A program made the position numbers and the translations under genes. 57,073 nt of DNA from an uncultured bacterium (GTDB taxonomy: Bacteria > Nitrospirota > Thermodesulfovibrionia > Thermodesulfovibrionales > CALJEL01). Positions within the stretch are counted from its first letter, which is position 1, and every line of letters begins with the position of its first letter. Where the stretch lies: contig CALJEL010000016.1 in the NCBI GenBank assembly GCA_938074335.1, positions 1 through 57,073 of the forward strand. The letters run 5' to 3'. Under the pieces are notes generated by a model that saw nothing but the letters and a program-made list of their open reading frames with translations, ran no database searches and was not told where the DNA came from. This document shows positions 41,307 through 50,365 of this stretch, piece after piece.

Positions 41307-42275
41307 TTATTTCCATATCTCCAGTCCCTTGAGCAATGCTCTGAGACCTGAGAATAAAAGAAGTGCGATAACTATATACTTAATTGCAGCAGGCTTTGTC
41401 CTTGCAAGTATCTTCACGCCAACAATTGAGCCAAGCATTATGCCGATTATTGAAGGCACAACCATTATTGGAAGAACCGCACCATTATTTACATAAATCC
41501 AGGCTGCAGATGTATCTGTTATTGAAAGCAGAAATTTGCTTGTTGCCACAGATACCTTTAACGGTGCACCCATGAGGAGATTCAGAACTGGCACATTTGC
41601 CCATCCAGCTCCGAGTCCGAACATGCCTGCCATAATACCGATAATGACGAATAAAGCAAGACCCTGTGGTGTCCTGTGTATCTTCCAGTTGACCTCCTGG
41701 CCTGTTGATGCCTCATAATAAATGCCATTTATTCTCAGGGCTGTTGAAAGCGCATCTGCCTTTGGCACCTCAGGAAATTCTGACTTTTTTGCAAGAAGCA
41801 TTATGGCAACTATCCCAAGTATCGTGAGGCCGAGGGCAATATTGACCACATTCTTTGGAAGGGCAAGGCCTATCATTGCACCAACTATAGCACTTGAGGA
41901 GGCTATTAAGGCTACAGGAAGGGCAAGTCTCAGATCTGCCATACCCCTTTTAAGAAGCCCTGGACCTGCAGCCAGTGCACCAGAGAGTGCAACAAGAAGA
42001 CCTGCACCCCTTACAAAGTCAAGATTAAAAGGGAAGAACCCACCTATAATAGGGACAAAAAGAACACCACCACCTACTCCACCAAGGACGGCAACTATTC
42101 CAAGGATAAAGGTAACAATAAAAAGACTCAGTGGCCATATCCACCAGGGAGTTGCAGAACCTGAGTTCTGAACAGGCTCTGAGACCTCTGATGTGAGAGC
42201 TATATCCGCAACAAGAAGGATATTTAACAGAAATAGCATAAACCATAAGCCCTTGAGAATCCTGCGAATATCCAT
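41307..42275 (-). CDS. TauE/SafE-family exporter
   Basis: The 322-residue membrane protein begins with a signal-like helix and has the two TauE motifs, VAVLGGVGGGVLFVPIIGGFFPF and IMAGMFGLGAGWANVPVLNLLMG. GAGGAGG precedes the ATG. It heads the second TauE-membrane protein-USP cassette. Substrate is unknown; sulfite or another anion is usual for the family. Confidence 0.88.
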   Translation of the reverse strand: MDIRRILKGLWFMLFLLNILLVADIALTSEVSEPVQNSGSATPWWIWPLSLFIVTFILGIVAVLGGVGGGVLFVPIIGGFFPFNLDFVRGAGLLVALSGALAAGPGLLKRGMADLRLALPVALIASSSAIVGAMIGLALPKNVVNIALGLTILGIVAIMLLAKKSEFPEVPKADALSTALRINGIYYEASTGQEVNWKIHRTPQGLALFVIIGIMAGMFGLGAGWANVPVLNLLMGAPLKVSVATSKFLLSITDTSAAWIYVNNGAVLPIMVVPSIIGIMLGSIVGVKILARTKPAAIKYIVIALLLFSGLRALLKGLEIWK

Positions 42276-42475
42276 TATGTTTCCTCCTCAATATTACAAT
42301 TTTCAATAGAGAGTTTAATTTTAAAACAAAATAATATAGCACAATGGCATACCCTCTGCATAAAAAAATTTTTAATAGGCATATAAGAAAAGTTATTCAC
42401 CACTGGAGGTATAATTGGTGAAGGGGGATATTATTTATGTCGAGTTGCTCAAAAATACTCTACAAAAATAAATAA

Positions 42476-43431
42476 TTATCCAAGCAAGAAATCAAGGTCT
42501 TTACGGGTCAGTTGAACACCCCTTGCTGAGCTCTTTACATTAAGGATGGCGTTGTATAGTGCCTGTTTTCTTTCCTTGAGCTTCATCTTCTCTTCAATGG
42601 TATGCCTCATAAGGAATCTCGTTACTATAACTGTTCTTGCCTGTCCTATCCTGTGGGTCCTGTCTGTTGCCTGTGCCTCAACTGCTGGATTCCACCATGG
42701 GTCAAGGTGAAAGACATAGGATGCCCTCGTAAGGTTAAGCCCCTGTCCTCCTGCCTTAAGGCTCAAGAGAAATACTGTTGAAGAGGCTGATTCCTGAAAT
42801 CTTTTAAAGATCTCCTTTCTCTTCTGAACAGGGGTTGAACCATCAAGCCTTACAAATGGAATATCTGCCTTCTTAATATGCCTTTCCACAATATCGAGAA
42901 AGGATGTGAACTGTGAAAATACAAGGGCAGAGTGTCCCTCATCAAGGAGTTCCTGTAATTGTTCTAATAGAACCTCAATCTTTGGTGTCTCCTCTGGTAG
43001 ATCCTTAGACAGAAGCCTGGGACATAGACAGATCTGTCTTAACTTAAGAAGGGCGATTAGTGCCACGATCTTTGCCCTCTCTGGTCTCATTATCTTATAT
43101 GCCTCGTCAATCTCTGCCCTGACCTCTTTAACTGTCCTCTCATATATCCCCTTCTGCACAGGTGTAAGTTCAAGGAATATCTCTGTCTCTATCTTTGGTG
43201 GTAATTCCTTGAGAATCTCCTCTTTTGTCCTCCTACTAAGAATCCTTAATACAAATGGAGTTGTTCTTTTGATGATGGTATTGACAGTCTCCTCATCATA
43301 AGACTTTATATAGCGCCTGAAGTCCCTGTAATCTCCAAGAAGTCCTGGAAGGGTAAGATCAATGATTGAATAGTATTCACCGAGGTGATTCTCTATTGGA
43401 GTGCCTGTCAGGGCGATCTTAAAGATACCTC
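42476..43431 (-). pseudogene. SNF2-family helicase, C-terminal half only
   Basis: The frame begins abruptly after a TGA with FKIALTGTPIENHLGEYYS (helicase motif III region) and continues through FVLRILSRRTKEEILKELPPK, a helicase C domain with LVFSQFTSFLDI, LKAGGQGLNLTRAS and ATDRTHRIGQ. The N-terminal half with the Walker A motif is missing. The protein would be inactive as an ATPase. The adjacent junction (43432-43483) shows no repeat. Confidence 0.82.
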
Positions 43432-43483
43432 AGAAATCATTTTTGAAATTTTAAAACTTACGGAGCTTTAAAATCAAGGGCGA

Positions 43484-44338
43484 TTAAAACCTTCTGAATA
43501 TCCTGTAAACTGCTGAAAAATCCTCTGACTCAATCCCCTCAGAAAAGGTCATACCAAAGATCTCCTTTGCAAGGCTTCCTGTAAAAAGGGGTCTCTTCAT
43601 TGTTCTTGCAAGGTCCTGAAGATAGTGGAGGTCTTTATAGATAAGTGCAGATGAAAAATGGGTTGAAAAGTCCTCTTTAATAAGCTTTTCCTTTTTTGCA
43701 TTAAGAACCATTGAGTTCCCTGCACCTGCAAGCAATATCTCTATGACCCTCCCCTTATCAAGACCTGCATCCTCACCGAAGGCAATTGCCTCTGCCAGGG
43801 TGGCCATGAATGAGCCAAGGACGAGGTTGTTAATCAATTTCATCTTTGTGGCAAGCTGAGGGATCTTTAGATAAAAGATATTTCTGCCTATCTTCTCTAT
43901 AAAGGGTTTTGCCTTTTCAAAGGCCTTCTCCTCTCCACTGACAAGTACTGTAAGCATGCCCTGAGAGGCAGGTATAATGCTGCCGAGCACAGGTGCCTCA
44001 AGATAACTGGCATTCCTTTTACTCATTGCCTCATAAAATTCATTTACCCTTTCAAAGTGATTTGTTGTTGTATCAATAATGACCTTTCCATTGCAGTCTC
44101 CCTCAATAAGACCACCTTTTCCTTTAATAACAGAACTCACAGCATCACTATCAAAGAGATTTAAGAATACTATATCTGTCTGTGAGATTAAGTCAGCAGG
44201 ATTCTCTGCTACAGGACAATCCAATGCCTTTGCCTTCTCAATGGTCCTGTTCCAGACAGTAAGGTTCACACCCTCTGCAAGCAGCCTCTTTGCCATGGTC
44301 GTCCCGAGATTACCAAGACCTATAAAACCAATCCTCAT
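43484..44338 (-). CDS. Beta-hydroxyacid dehydrogenase family protein
   Basis: The 284-residue protein has the N-terminal cofactor motif GFIGLGNLG, with R after the second strand (NRT) favouring NADPH, and the catalytic-Lys segment TKMKLINNLVLG. This family includes glyoxylate/succinate-semialdehyde reductases and 3-hydroxyisobutyrate dehydrogenase. A more exact substrate cannot be given. It is separated from the feo cluster by 114 nt. Confidence 0.88.
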   Translation of the reverse strand: MRIGFIGLGNLGTTMAKRLLAEGVNLTVWNRTIEKAKALDCPVAENPADLISQTDIVFLNLFDSDAVSSVIKGKGGLIEGDCNGKVIIDTTTNHFERVNEFYEAMSKRNASYLEAPVLGSIIPASQGMLTVLVSGEEKAFEKAKPFIEKIGRNIFYLKIPQLATKMKLINNLVLGSFMATLAEAIAFGEDAGLDKGRVIEILLAGAGNSMVLNAKKEKLIKEDFSTHFSSALIYKDLHYLQDLARTMKRPLFTGSLAKEIFGMTFSEGIESEDFSAVYRIFRRF

Positions 44339-44452
44339 AAATTCTCCTTTTTATCAAAGCCTTGCTCATAATAGATATTTAGAGGGACGTCCTTTGTGGC
44401 GATTTTTTAAAAGTTTCAATGCCTGCATTGTATATTATACACCTATTCTCAC

Positions 44453-44584
44453 TTATCTTTCTTTGCCGCATGTTTTGGAATCACATCCTGGGCAGTGCCC
44501 CTTTTTCTTCCATACGGAGCGATATAAGAGATACACCGCTCCAGAGATAATCCCAGCCATCAATAAAATATCAAAAAATCCCAT
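44453..44584 (-). CDS. FeoB-associated Cys-rich membrane peptide
   Basis: The 43-residue peptide (ATG 44584, GGAGG upstream) has one membrane helix and ends CPGCDSKTCGKE, the pattern of small Cys-rich proteins found after feoB. It follows feoB by 14 nt. It may bind iron or an iron-sulfur cluster near FeoB. Function is not established. Confidence 0.78.
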   Translation of the reverse strand: MGFFDILLMAGIISGAVYLLYRSVWKKKGHCPGCDSKTCGKER

Positions 44585-44598
44585 TTTTACCTCCTCAA

Positions 44599-46833
44599 TT
44601 ATCCCAATCCGATTATTTTCCCGCCCTGATAAATCATGAATGCCACAATCCATGCCAGCGCCATCTGATATACAAAGGCGATTCCATACCACTTCCATGT
44701 TCCAAACTCCTGCCTCAATGCAATTGCAGCCACTACGCAGGGCATGTAAAGCAATACAAAAGACATAAATGCATAGGCAGTAAGGGGAGTAAACTGTTTT
44801 CTAATCACATTTCTTAGAGATTCTCTTTCCTCTTTCATTTCAGGAGATTCCTCGCTGCTAAGGCTTGCTATCCCAAAGGTAGAGAATATGTTCGCAATAG
44901 AATCTTTAGCGGCGCTCACGAGGGATGTTCCAATTTCTTTCAGGTCCTCTGTAAGGGAAGGTTTTTCTTCTTTCTTATCCTCTAACTTTGGGACATATAT
45001 CTCTCCCATTGTTCCTACAACTATCTCTTTAGCAATAAGCCCTGCAACAAGGGACGAAGCTGCTTCCCATTTGCCGAAGCCGAGAGGCTCAAGGACCGGT
45101 GCTATAACCTGTCCCATTTTTCCGAGATAGGAATCCCTTTTATTTTCAACTCCCCATGGTAGATTTAAAAGGAACCAGACAATAATGGAGACAGCAAGGA
45201 TATATGTTCCTGCCTTAATAAGAAAGTGCTTGCCCTTTTCCCATGTGTGTATCATAAGGCTCCTGAAATAAGGCATCCTGTATGGGGGGAGTTCCATTAT
45301 GAACACGGGGGCTTCACCTTTGAAAAGGGTCTTTTTAAAGATGACACCCATCAAGATCGCCAACGATATGCCCATAACATAGAGCGACCAGATCACCGTT
45401 CCCGCATTGTGCGGAAAAAAGGCTCCTACGAAAACCACATATACAGGGAGTCTGGCACCGCAAGACATAAGGGGTATGAGGAGGGCTGTAAGGGCCTTAT
45501 CCCTCGGATTTTCAAGAACCCTCGTGGCGTAGATGGCAGGCACATTGCAGCCGAAGCCTAAGAGCATGGGTATAAAGGATTTTCCATGAAGACCTATGGC
45601 ATGCATCAACCTGTCCATAACAAAGGCGGCCCTTGCCATATACCCACTTCCTTCGAGGAAAGTGATGAAGAACATCATGGCAAAAATCACAGGGACAAAC
45701 ACAATGACAAACCCAACCCCTGCGATTATTCCGTCAGTTGCAAGCGAGACCGTCCATTCAGGTGCATGTATAAATCCGAGTATAGTCTCAGCCCATCTTT
45801 TAAATGGCCCAGTTATCATGGCATCCAACCAGTCTGCAAAAGGTCCGGATACATCAAAAGTTAACTTGAATACAAGCCACATGGCAGCAAGAAAAATAGG
45901 TATGCCAAAAAACCTGTTCAGGACTATCCTGTCTATTTTTTCGGTCATCTCAATCTTTCTCGTCTCGGGTTTTTTCAGCACCTCATGCGTAAGTCCCGAA
46001 GCCTGAGCATAACGCTCATCTGCCATCAGGGATTCTATATCATCGCCGTGAGATCTTTTCAGATGCTCCCTGATATCCTTGATAAATGTTTCGTTCTCCG
46101 AAAGATTTATCTCTTGCAGTACATGCTGATCGCCTTCTAAAAGCTTAAAGGAAAACCATCTTAGGGGATACTTTTCTGCAAGATGAGGATAAGTGGTTTT
46201 AATATAACTTTCCACAGAAGCCGCAGCTAATTCAAAATCTTCCTCATAATGCAATCTTTTTGGAATATGGATTGCTGGATTATCCACGATTTCGGTTATT
46301 GCCTTTAATAGCTCTTTGAGTCCTGATTTTTTAGTTGCTATCGTCGGTATCACCCTGACCCCGAGCATCTTCTCCATTGCCTTTATGTCTATCTTATAAC
46401 CCTTTTTCATCGCCTCGTCGTAGATATTAAGAGCTATGACCACTGGAATGCCGAGTTCAAGCAGTTGAATTGTAAGGTAAAGATTCCTTTCAAGATTCGT
46501 GGCATCAACAACATCTATAATAACATCCGGCTTTTCATGGACGAGATAATCCCTTGCGATTATCTCCTCCTGTGTATAAGGGCTCAGGCTGTATGTGCCC
46601 GGAAGGTCTACAAGCTTTATCTTTCTGCCTTCATATTCAAATACTGCTGTCTTTTTTTCTACAGTGACTCCAGGCCAGTTGCCCACTTGAAGCCTCGTTC
46701 CAGCTATGGCGTTTATCAGAGTAGATTTTCCTGAATTCGGATTTCCAGCAACAGCAACGATGATTGCCTTTTTCCTAACAGGATTTTCACCTTCATTTAA
46801 TTTTAAACTTTGAATTTTTAACTCTAAACTCAT
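44599..46833 (-). CDS. feoB: Ferrous iron transporter FeoB
   Basis: The 744-residue protein imports Fe(II). The N-terminal G domain has GNPNSGKST (G1), DLPGTYSLS (G3) and NIYDEA at the G4 position (usually NxxD). The membrane core has conserved GFGCNVPAI and LIPLMSCGARLPVY segments. Its start overlaps the feoA stop by 4 nt. Confidence 0.96.
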   Translation of the reverse strand: MSLELKIQSLKLNEGENPVRKKAIIVAVAGNPNSGKSTLINAIAGTRLQVGNWPGVTVEKKTAVFEYEGRKIKLVDLPGTYSLSPYTQEEIIARDYLVHEKPDVIIDVVDATNLERNLYLTIQLLELGIPVVIALNIYDEAMKKGYKIDIKAMEKMLGVRVIPTIATKKSGLKELLKAITEIVDNPAIHIPKRLHYEEDFELAAASVESYIKTTYPHLAEKYPLRWFSFKLLEGDQHVLQEINLSENETFIKDIREHLKRSHGDDIESLMADERYAQASGLTHEVLKKPETRKIEMTEKIDRIVLNRFFGIPIFLAAMWLVFKLTFDVSGPFADWLDAMITGPFKRWAETILGFIHAPEWTVSLATDGIIAGVGFVIVFVPVIFAMMFFITFLEGSGYMARAAFVMDRLMHAIGLHGKSFIPMLLGFGCNVPAIYATRVLENPRDKALTALLIPLMSCGARLPVYVVFVGAFFPHNAGTVIWSLYVMGISLAILMGVIFKKTLFKGEAPVFIMELPPYRMPYFRSLMIHTWEKGKHFLIKAGTYILAVSIIVWFLLNLPWGVENKRDSYLGKMGQVIAPVLEPLGFGKWEAASSLVAGLIAKEIVVGTMGEIYVPKLEDKKEEKPSLTEDLKEIGTSLVSAAKDSIANIFSTFGIASLSSEESPEMKEERESLRNVIRKQFTPLTAYAFMSFVLLYMPCVVAAIALRQEFGTWKWYGIAFVYQMALAWIVAFMIYQGGKIIGLG

Positions 46834-47057
46834 TTCACCACCTCCACCTCTATACCTTCAGCCTCTTTTTTCCTCAGAGAGAGGTTATAGTTCTTAATTG
46901 TCACCTCAATCGGGTCACCCAATGGAGCTACCTTTTCGACCTTCACAATTTCTCCTACGAGAACGCCCATGTCCATAAGTCTCCTCTTCAATGGGCCTAT
47001 AGCACTTATAGAAGTAATCTTCCCGGCCTCTCCGGGTTTAAGCATTGATAGATTCAT
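46830..47057 (-). CDS. feoA: FeoA-domain protein
   Basis: The 75-residue SH3-like protein has LKPGEAGKITSI, RRLMDMGVLVGEIVKV and the C-terminal LSLRKKEAEGIEV, all typical of FeoA. It overlaps both flanking genes by 4 nt. FeoA aids FeoB activity. Confidence 0.93.
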   Translation of the reverse strand: MNLSMLKPGEAGKITSISAIGPLKRRLMDMGVLVGEIVKVEKVAPLGDPIEVTIKNYNLSLRKKEAEGIEVEVVK

Positions 47058-47308
47058 TTTTCTATCCTCCTCACCATTATCTTCATTGCTATCCCTCTGC
47101 CCAAGGCAATGCGGGACTCATCAACCTTGACGAGGACAGAGCCCCGTCCGGCATTATTCAGCATCTCAACTGTTTTGCCGATATGAAGCCCTATGTTATA
47201 AACATAGCAAAGCAGATCTTTGCCTTTTCCGTGGTAATAGCCTTTTTGTGCCTTTATATCCACAATCTCTGCCTTCTCTCCTTTCGATAAAAGTCCGAGC
47301 GGAACCAT
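47054..47308 (-). CDS. Second FeoA-like protein
   Basis: The 84-residue product (ATG at 47308; the longer frame to 47344 overlaps the upstream gene) has MVPLGLLSKGEKAEIVDI and LHIGKTVEMLNNAGRGSVLVKVDESRIALGRGIAMKI, a FeoA fold with an extra segment. Two FeoA proteins before FeoB occur in other anaerobes. Confidence 0.88.
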   Translation of the reverse strand: MVPLGLLSKGEKAEIVDIKAQKGYYHGKGKDLLCYVYNIGLHIGKTVEMLNNAGRGSVLVKVDESRIALGRGIAMKIMVRRIEK

Positions 47309-47318
47309 GACGCACCTC

Positions 47319-48136
47319 CTAAAATTTAAATGCCATTCCGACAAGGAATGTTAAATCATTTTCAGGCTTGTTAAGCCCGCCTTTAACGCCGAAATCAACT
47401 GCCATGTTATCAGTTATAGAATAAATCAGGCCGCCGAGTATAAAGGCGGGATGAGTATTTGATGTCTTATCCTGATTCCTCTCAACCCCCACATTGGCGA
47501 CTGCCTTGAGGTCTTTAATAACCTCAATCTCAGAAGCAACGGAAACATGCCATATGCCCTTTCTGTTTGCGTTTTTATCTGCTTGAAGCTTGTATTCGTT
47601 GTTCCTGTAGCCCAAATTGAAATGAAACGTAAAAGGCGTTATCTCTTTGGTTGCGATGAAAACAAGACCATATGATACTTTTCCGTTGCCGAGTCCTTTG
47701 TTTTCATCTCCTGTCGGCAGTGTGATTCCGGGTTTTAACGCAAGGCTTAAGCCGTTTTTTTTTCAAAGAACCTCCCTTTGACCTCTAATGACATATCGGA
47801 TATGCCGTCTCCTTGCTCTGTCGCATCAGATGTGACAGCCCCGTCTATCCTTGTTTTTTTCCACTGGTACGGCAGACCGAGGACAAAATCCACATTATCT
47901 GTTATGCCGTAAGATATTATGGTTGCCAGTTCACCACCTGTCTCTTTCTTTGTTTCCCATTTTGCCTCATCTGTGTTGTACTGCTGCTCTTTTTCCTTCA
48001 TGAATTCGCTGTTAACTTCTATCTGAATTTTTCCCTTTCCCTGTGTGCCTGTATCATCCGTGATTAACGGATGGGCTGCGAATGCCGCGCTATAGGAAAT
48101 CAGCACAGCAAGCATAATTAAAACCTTTTTAAACAT
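47319..48136 (-). pseudogene. Outer-membrane transporter-like protein, frameshifted at an A9 tract
   Basis: The 5' part (48136-47747) encodes a signal peptide and barrel-like strands ending RFFEKKTA and a stop. After the run of nine A (coding strand, near 47755-47763) a one-base change restores GLSLALKPGITLPTGDENKG and continues to 47319 (about 272 residues total). The protein resembles meta-pathway/phenol-degradation transporter-like barrels. Within a Fur-box operon a role in iron entry is possible. The frameshift may be real, slippage-corrected, or a base error. Confidence 0.75.
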
Positions 48137-48434
48137 TCTTTCCTCCTCCTTTTGTTTTTTTAAGACAACTCAAACAATCCCTTAGCGTGCATATGCCGCA
48201 TGAGTGATACATGAAAACCGGGATATTCTTTGCTTTAGCTATGTTCATCACCTCCTTTTTTAATTGATGCGATACTTTATTTGTGAAAATCACCACGGCG
48301 TCTACATTTCTGACCTTTGAAGCGATGCCTATTTCTGATTTGGTATAAACCTTAAGGTCTATGCCCATTTTTTCGGCTTCGTTGATATAGTTTCTTTCGA
48401 GCCTGTCCATCCCACCTACTAATGCTACACGCAT
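48129..48434 (-). CDS. DUF2325-domain protein
   Basis: The 101-residue protein starts MRVALVGGMDRLERNY and has VDAVVIFTNKVSHQ and a C-terminal HSCGICTLRDCLSC, all features of DUF2325 proteins. The Cys cluster suggests metal binding. It is the first gene of the feo transcript and has two overlapping Fur-like boxes 14-34 nt upstream. Confidence 0.85.
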   Translation of the reverse strand: MRVALVGGMDRLERNYINEAEKMGIDLKVYTKSEIGIASKVRNVDAVVIFTNKVSHQLKKEVMNIAKAKNIPVFMYHSCGICTLRDCLSCLKKTKGGGKNV

Positions 48435-48447
48435 AAAATCTCTCCAA

Positions 48448-48468
48448 TGATAATGATAATAAATATCA
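48448..48468 (-). promoter_or_regulatory. Overlapping Fur boxes upstream of the feo operon
   Basis: TGATAATAAATATCA (48454-48468) matches the 7-1-7 Fur consensus TGATAATnATTATCA at 13 of 14 positions. An overlapping weaker copy lies at 48448-48462, shifted by 6 nt, as is usual for Fur operators. Confidence 0.75.
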
Positions 48469-48520
48469 ATTAATGGAATTACAAAAGGGGCAAGGGTTAT
48501 CCCTCTTGCCCCATCAAAAA

Positions 48521-48958
48521 TTAGTATTTAACCTTTATCCCGTCCAGCTCTTCTTTTGTAATATCCTTCCATCTCTTCAACGTCCAGTTACCTACCCAAT
48601 CCTTAAAGAGCTTGAGGTTCTGTTGTCTCTCTTCCTCTGTTGAGCCGAGATATTGATACATATTTCCCGCTTTGCCAGTTGTCTTTCCGTCGTCAAGCCT
48701 TCTCATGAGTGCTCCGGTATCCCGCCATGCTGTAAAGAATATGAGATGGCTATAGGTATCCATTCTCGGACCCTTACCTTCTGCAATCCACTTATCTTTT
48801 TCCTCTTTAAAAGCGTAATATTCGGGAGAATCCTTTCCGTGACAGGAAGCGCACTTAGCGTCAAAAATCGGCTTGATATGTTTTCTGTAGGTAATATCTT
48901 CTGCCCAGGCTGAGATGGTAAGAAACAGCACCGTAGCAAATACCAACAGTCCCCGCAT
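48521..48958 (-). CDS. Monohaem cytochrome c
   Basis: The 145-residue exported protein has a signal peptide (cleavage near residue 18) and one haem motif CASCH at about residue 36, preceded by YRKHIKPIFDAKC as in many small cytochromes fused or paired with periplasmic enzymes. The remainder is helical. A Fur box lies upstream, so it is probably iron-regulated. Electron partner unknown. Confidence 0.85.
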   Translation of the reverse strand: MRGLLVFATVLFLTISAWAEDITYRKHIKPIFDAKCASCHGKDSPEYYAFKEEKDKWIAEGKGPRMDTYSHLIFFTAWRDTGALMRRLDDGKTTGKAGNMYQYLGSTEEERQQNLKLFKDWVGNWTLKRWKDITKEELDGIKVKY

Positions 48959-48990
48959 TCTTTCACCTCCTTTCTTTTATGAAATGAAAA

Positions 48991-49005
48991 TGAAAATTAA
49001 TATCA
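48991..49005 (-). promoter_or_regulatory. Fur box upstream of the cytochrome gene
   Basis: TGAAAATTAATATCA matches the 7-1-7 Fur consensus at 12 of 14 positions and sits about 32 nt before the cytochrome ATG. Confidence 0.6.
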
Positions 49006-49274
49006 ATTATAATTATAAAGAAGCAGATTATTTTTGTCAAGCCCTCGAATTGCCACACTAAAAATCTAAATGAAAACGAATCATTGCCTCCTTTAAGAAA
49101 TCTAAACGAAATATAGGAAATATGAGAAACTCTCAGATATGATAGGAGAGGAACTTCCTTTACAGGCATTTAAGACTGCATTCAAATTTTTTAGCCTGTG
49201 ATGAAACAGAAAGGATTGGAAGCATTATCAAGAGATACAACACACCAAAGACCATTCCTCAGAGGATTTTAGCT
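49006..49274. other. Intergenic region without recognised gene
   Basis: Short peptide fragments can be read on the plus strand (for example ERIGSIIKRYNTPKTIPQR near 49208-49264) that may be decayed coding DNA, but the source is not recognised. Confidence 0.4.
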
Positions 49275-49372
49275 GGTAGCTGCAAGTGTAGGGGCACGGC
49301 ATGCCGTGCCCCTACTGTCTTGCGTTTTTTTGTATTTCCACCATTTATCGCAGGCTGAAGCCTGCGGCTACC
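49275..49372 (-). repeat. MITE-like modular palindromic element B
   Basis: It has the same ends as element A (GGTAGCTGCA 49275-49284 with TGCGGCTACC 49363-49372) and the same CGCAGGCTTCAGCCTGCG hairpin plus spacer, in reverse orientation. The central hairpin is replaced by a perfect 28-nt palindrome at 49288-49315. It supplies the TAG stop of the glutaredoxin-like gene. Confidence 0.82.
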
Positions 49373-49613
49373 TCACTTTATCGCTTATCTTTTCAATCAG
49401 TTCCTTCTTCCTTATCCTTCCATGAAGGGCTGTGCTGTCCTCAAATTCAATAACAGGTATGTCGAATCTGTAAAGTTCATAAAGCTCTTCGTCCTGCGTA
49501 ATGTCTATCCTGTTAATTTCAAGGTTATATTTATCCTTGAGACCATTGAGCATCTCCTCTGCCTGGTCACAGAACCAGCAACCTGGTTTGTAATAAAAAT
49601 TTATCCTCTTCAT
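49368..49613 (-). CDS. Glutaredoxin-like protein (DUF836-type)
   Basis: The 81-residue thioredoxin-fold protein starts MKRINFYYKPGCWFCDQAEEML with a CWFC redox site and has a cis-Pro segment RFDIPVIEFED. Its stop codon is the TAG of element B, so the natural C-terminus may have been changed by the insertion. It follows the adenosyltransferase gene with a 4-nt overlap. Confidence 0.85.
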   Translation of the reverse strand: MKRINFYYKPGCWFCDQAEEMLNGLKDKYNLEINRIDITQDEELYELYRFDIPVIEFEDSTALHGRIRKKELIEKISDKVR

Positions 49614-50365
49614 ATATCCTCAAAGAGCACCTCCACCTTATCATGAAGTTTTATACTCAGGGCCTTAGAGGCTGATGCCTGGTATTTAAATATCTCAAGA
49701 TAACCTGAGCTATTTATAAGCACACCAGGCCTTTTACCAGCCTCTCTGTAGAATTTAAAAAAAGGGATATCTTTATTCTTTATCCTGACCCTGAAGGGCC
49801 TGTTACCTAAGATACGATCATTTATATTCGTGATGGCATTTCCAAATCTATCTATTATTATAACCTCTCCTCTTATTCTGTCTTTCTCCATAGCAGGCTC
49901 AGGCAGGACAAGTTCATGAAACTCTTCTATCCTTTTCCCCATGGACTCTGGTGATTCGCCCCTTGAAAGCCTTGCAGCAGCAGGTGCAAATATATCCCTT
50001 CCATGAAATGTTGAACTTCTCACCTGAGCGGTGATCTCATATATCTCTTTTAAAGGATGCTCCTTTACTGCAAGACTCAGGATTCCATTATCAGGTCCTA
50101 CAAAGATTGCCTTCTCTGTCTTAATAATTATCGGCCTCCTTGGTGAGCCAACACCTGGATCAACTATGGCCACATGGATAGCAGGCGAGGGGAAATATCT
50201 CACTGCATGGGAAAGCTTTATTGCAGCTTCAATTATATTGAAGGGTTCTATCTCATGGGTGATATCAATAATGGTAACAAAGGGATTTATGGAGAGCATG
50301 ACTCCCTTCATCTCTGAAACAAAGGTATCCCGTGTACCAAAGTCTGTAAGAAGGGTTATGATCAT
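49610..50365 (-). CDS. SAM hydroxide adenosyltransferase (DUF62)
   Basis: The 251-residue protein belongs to the family that splits S-adenosylmethionine with hydroxide to adenosine and methionine. Motifs are LLTDFGTRDTFV, HVAIVDPGVGS, VGPDNGILS and STFHGRDIFAPAAA, with the Asp/Arg/His active-site set. Biological purpose is still unclear in most hosts. The start is directly next to pyrD. Confidence 0.9.
   Translation of the reverse strand: MIITLLTDFGTRDTFVSEMKGVMLSINPFVTIIDITHEIEPFNIIEAAIKLSHAVRYFPSPAIHVAIVDPGVGSPRRPIIIKTEKAIFVGPDNGILSLAVKEHPLKEIYEITAQVRSSTFHGRDIFAPAAARLSRGESPESMGKRIEEFHELVLPEPAMEKDRIRGEVIIIDRFGNAITNINDRILGNRPFRVRIKNKDIPFFKFYREAGKRPGVLINSSGYLEIFKYQASASKALSIKLHDKVEVLFEDI

Noticed and set aside
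41722-42171. 149-residue frame antisense to TauE
   Set aside because: Pro/Arg/Ser-rich shadow of a membrane gene; no ribosome site or domain.
48963-49169. 68-residue frame upstream of the cytochrome
   Set aside because: It covers the Fur box region, has no family likeness and weak start context.
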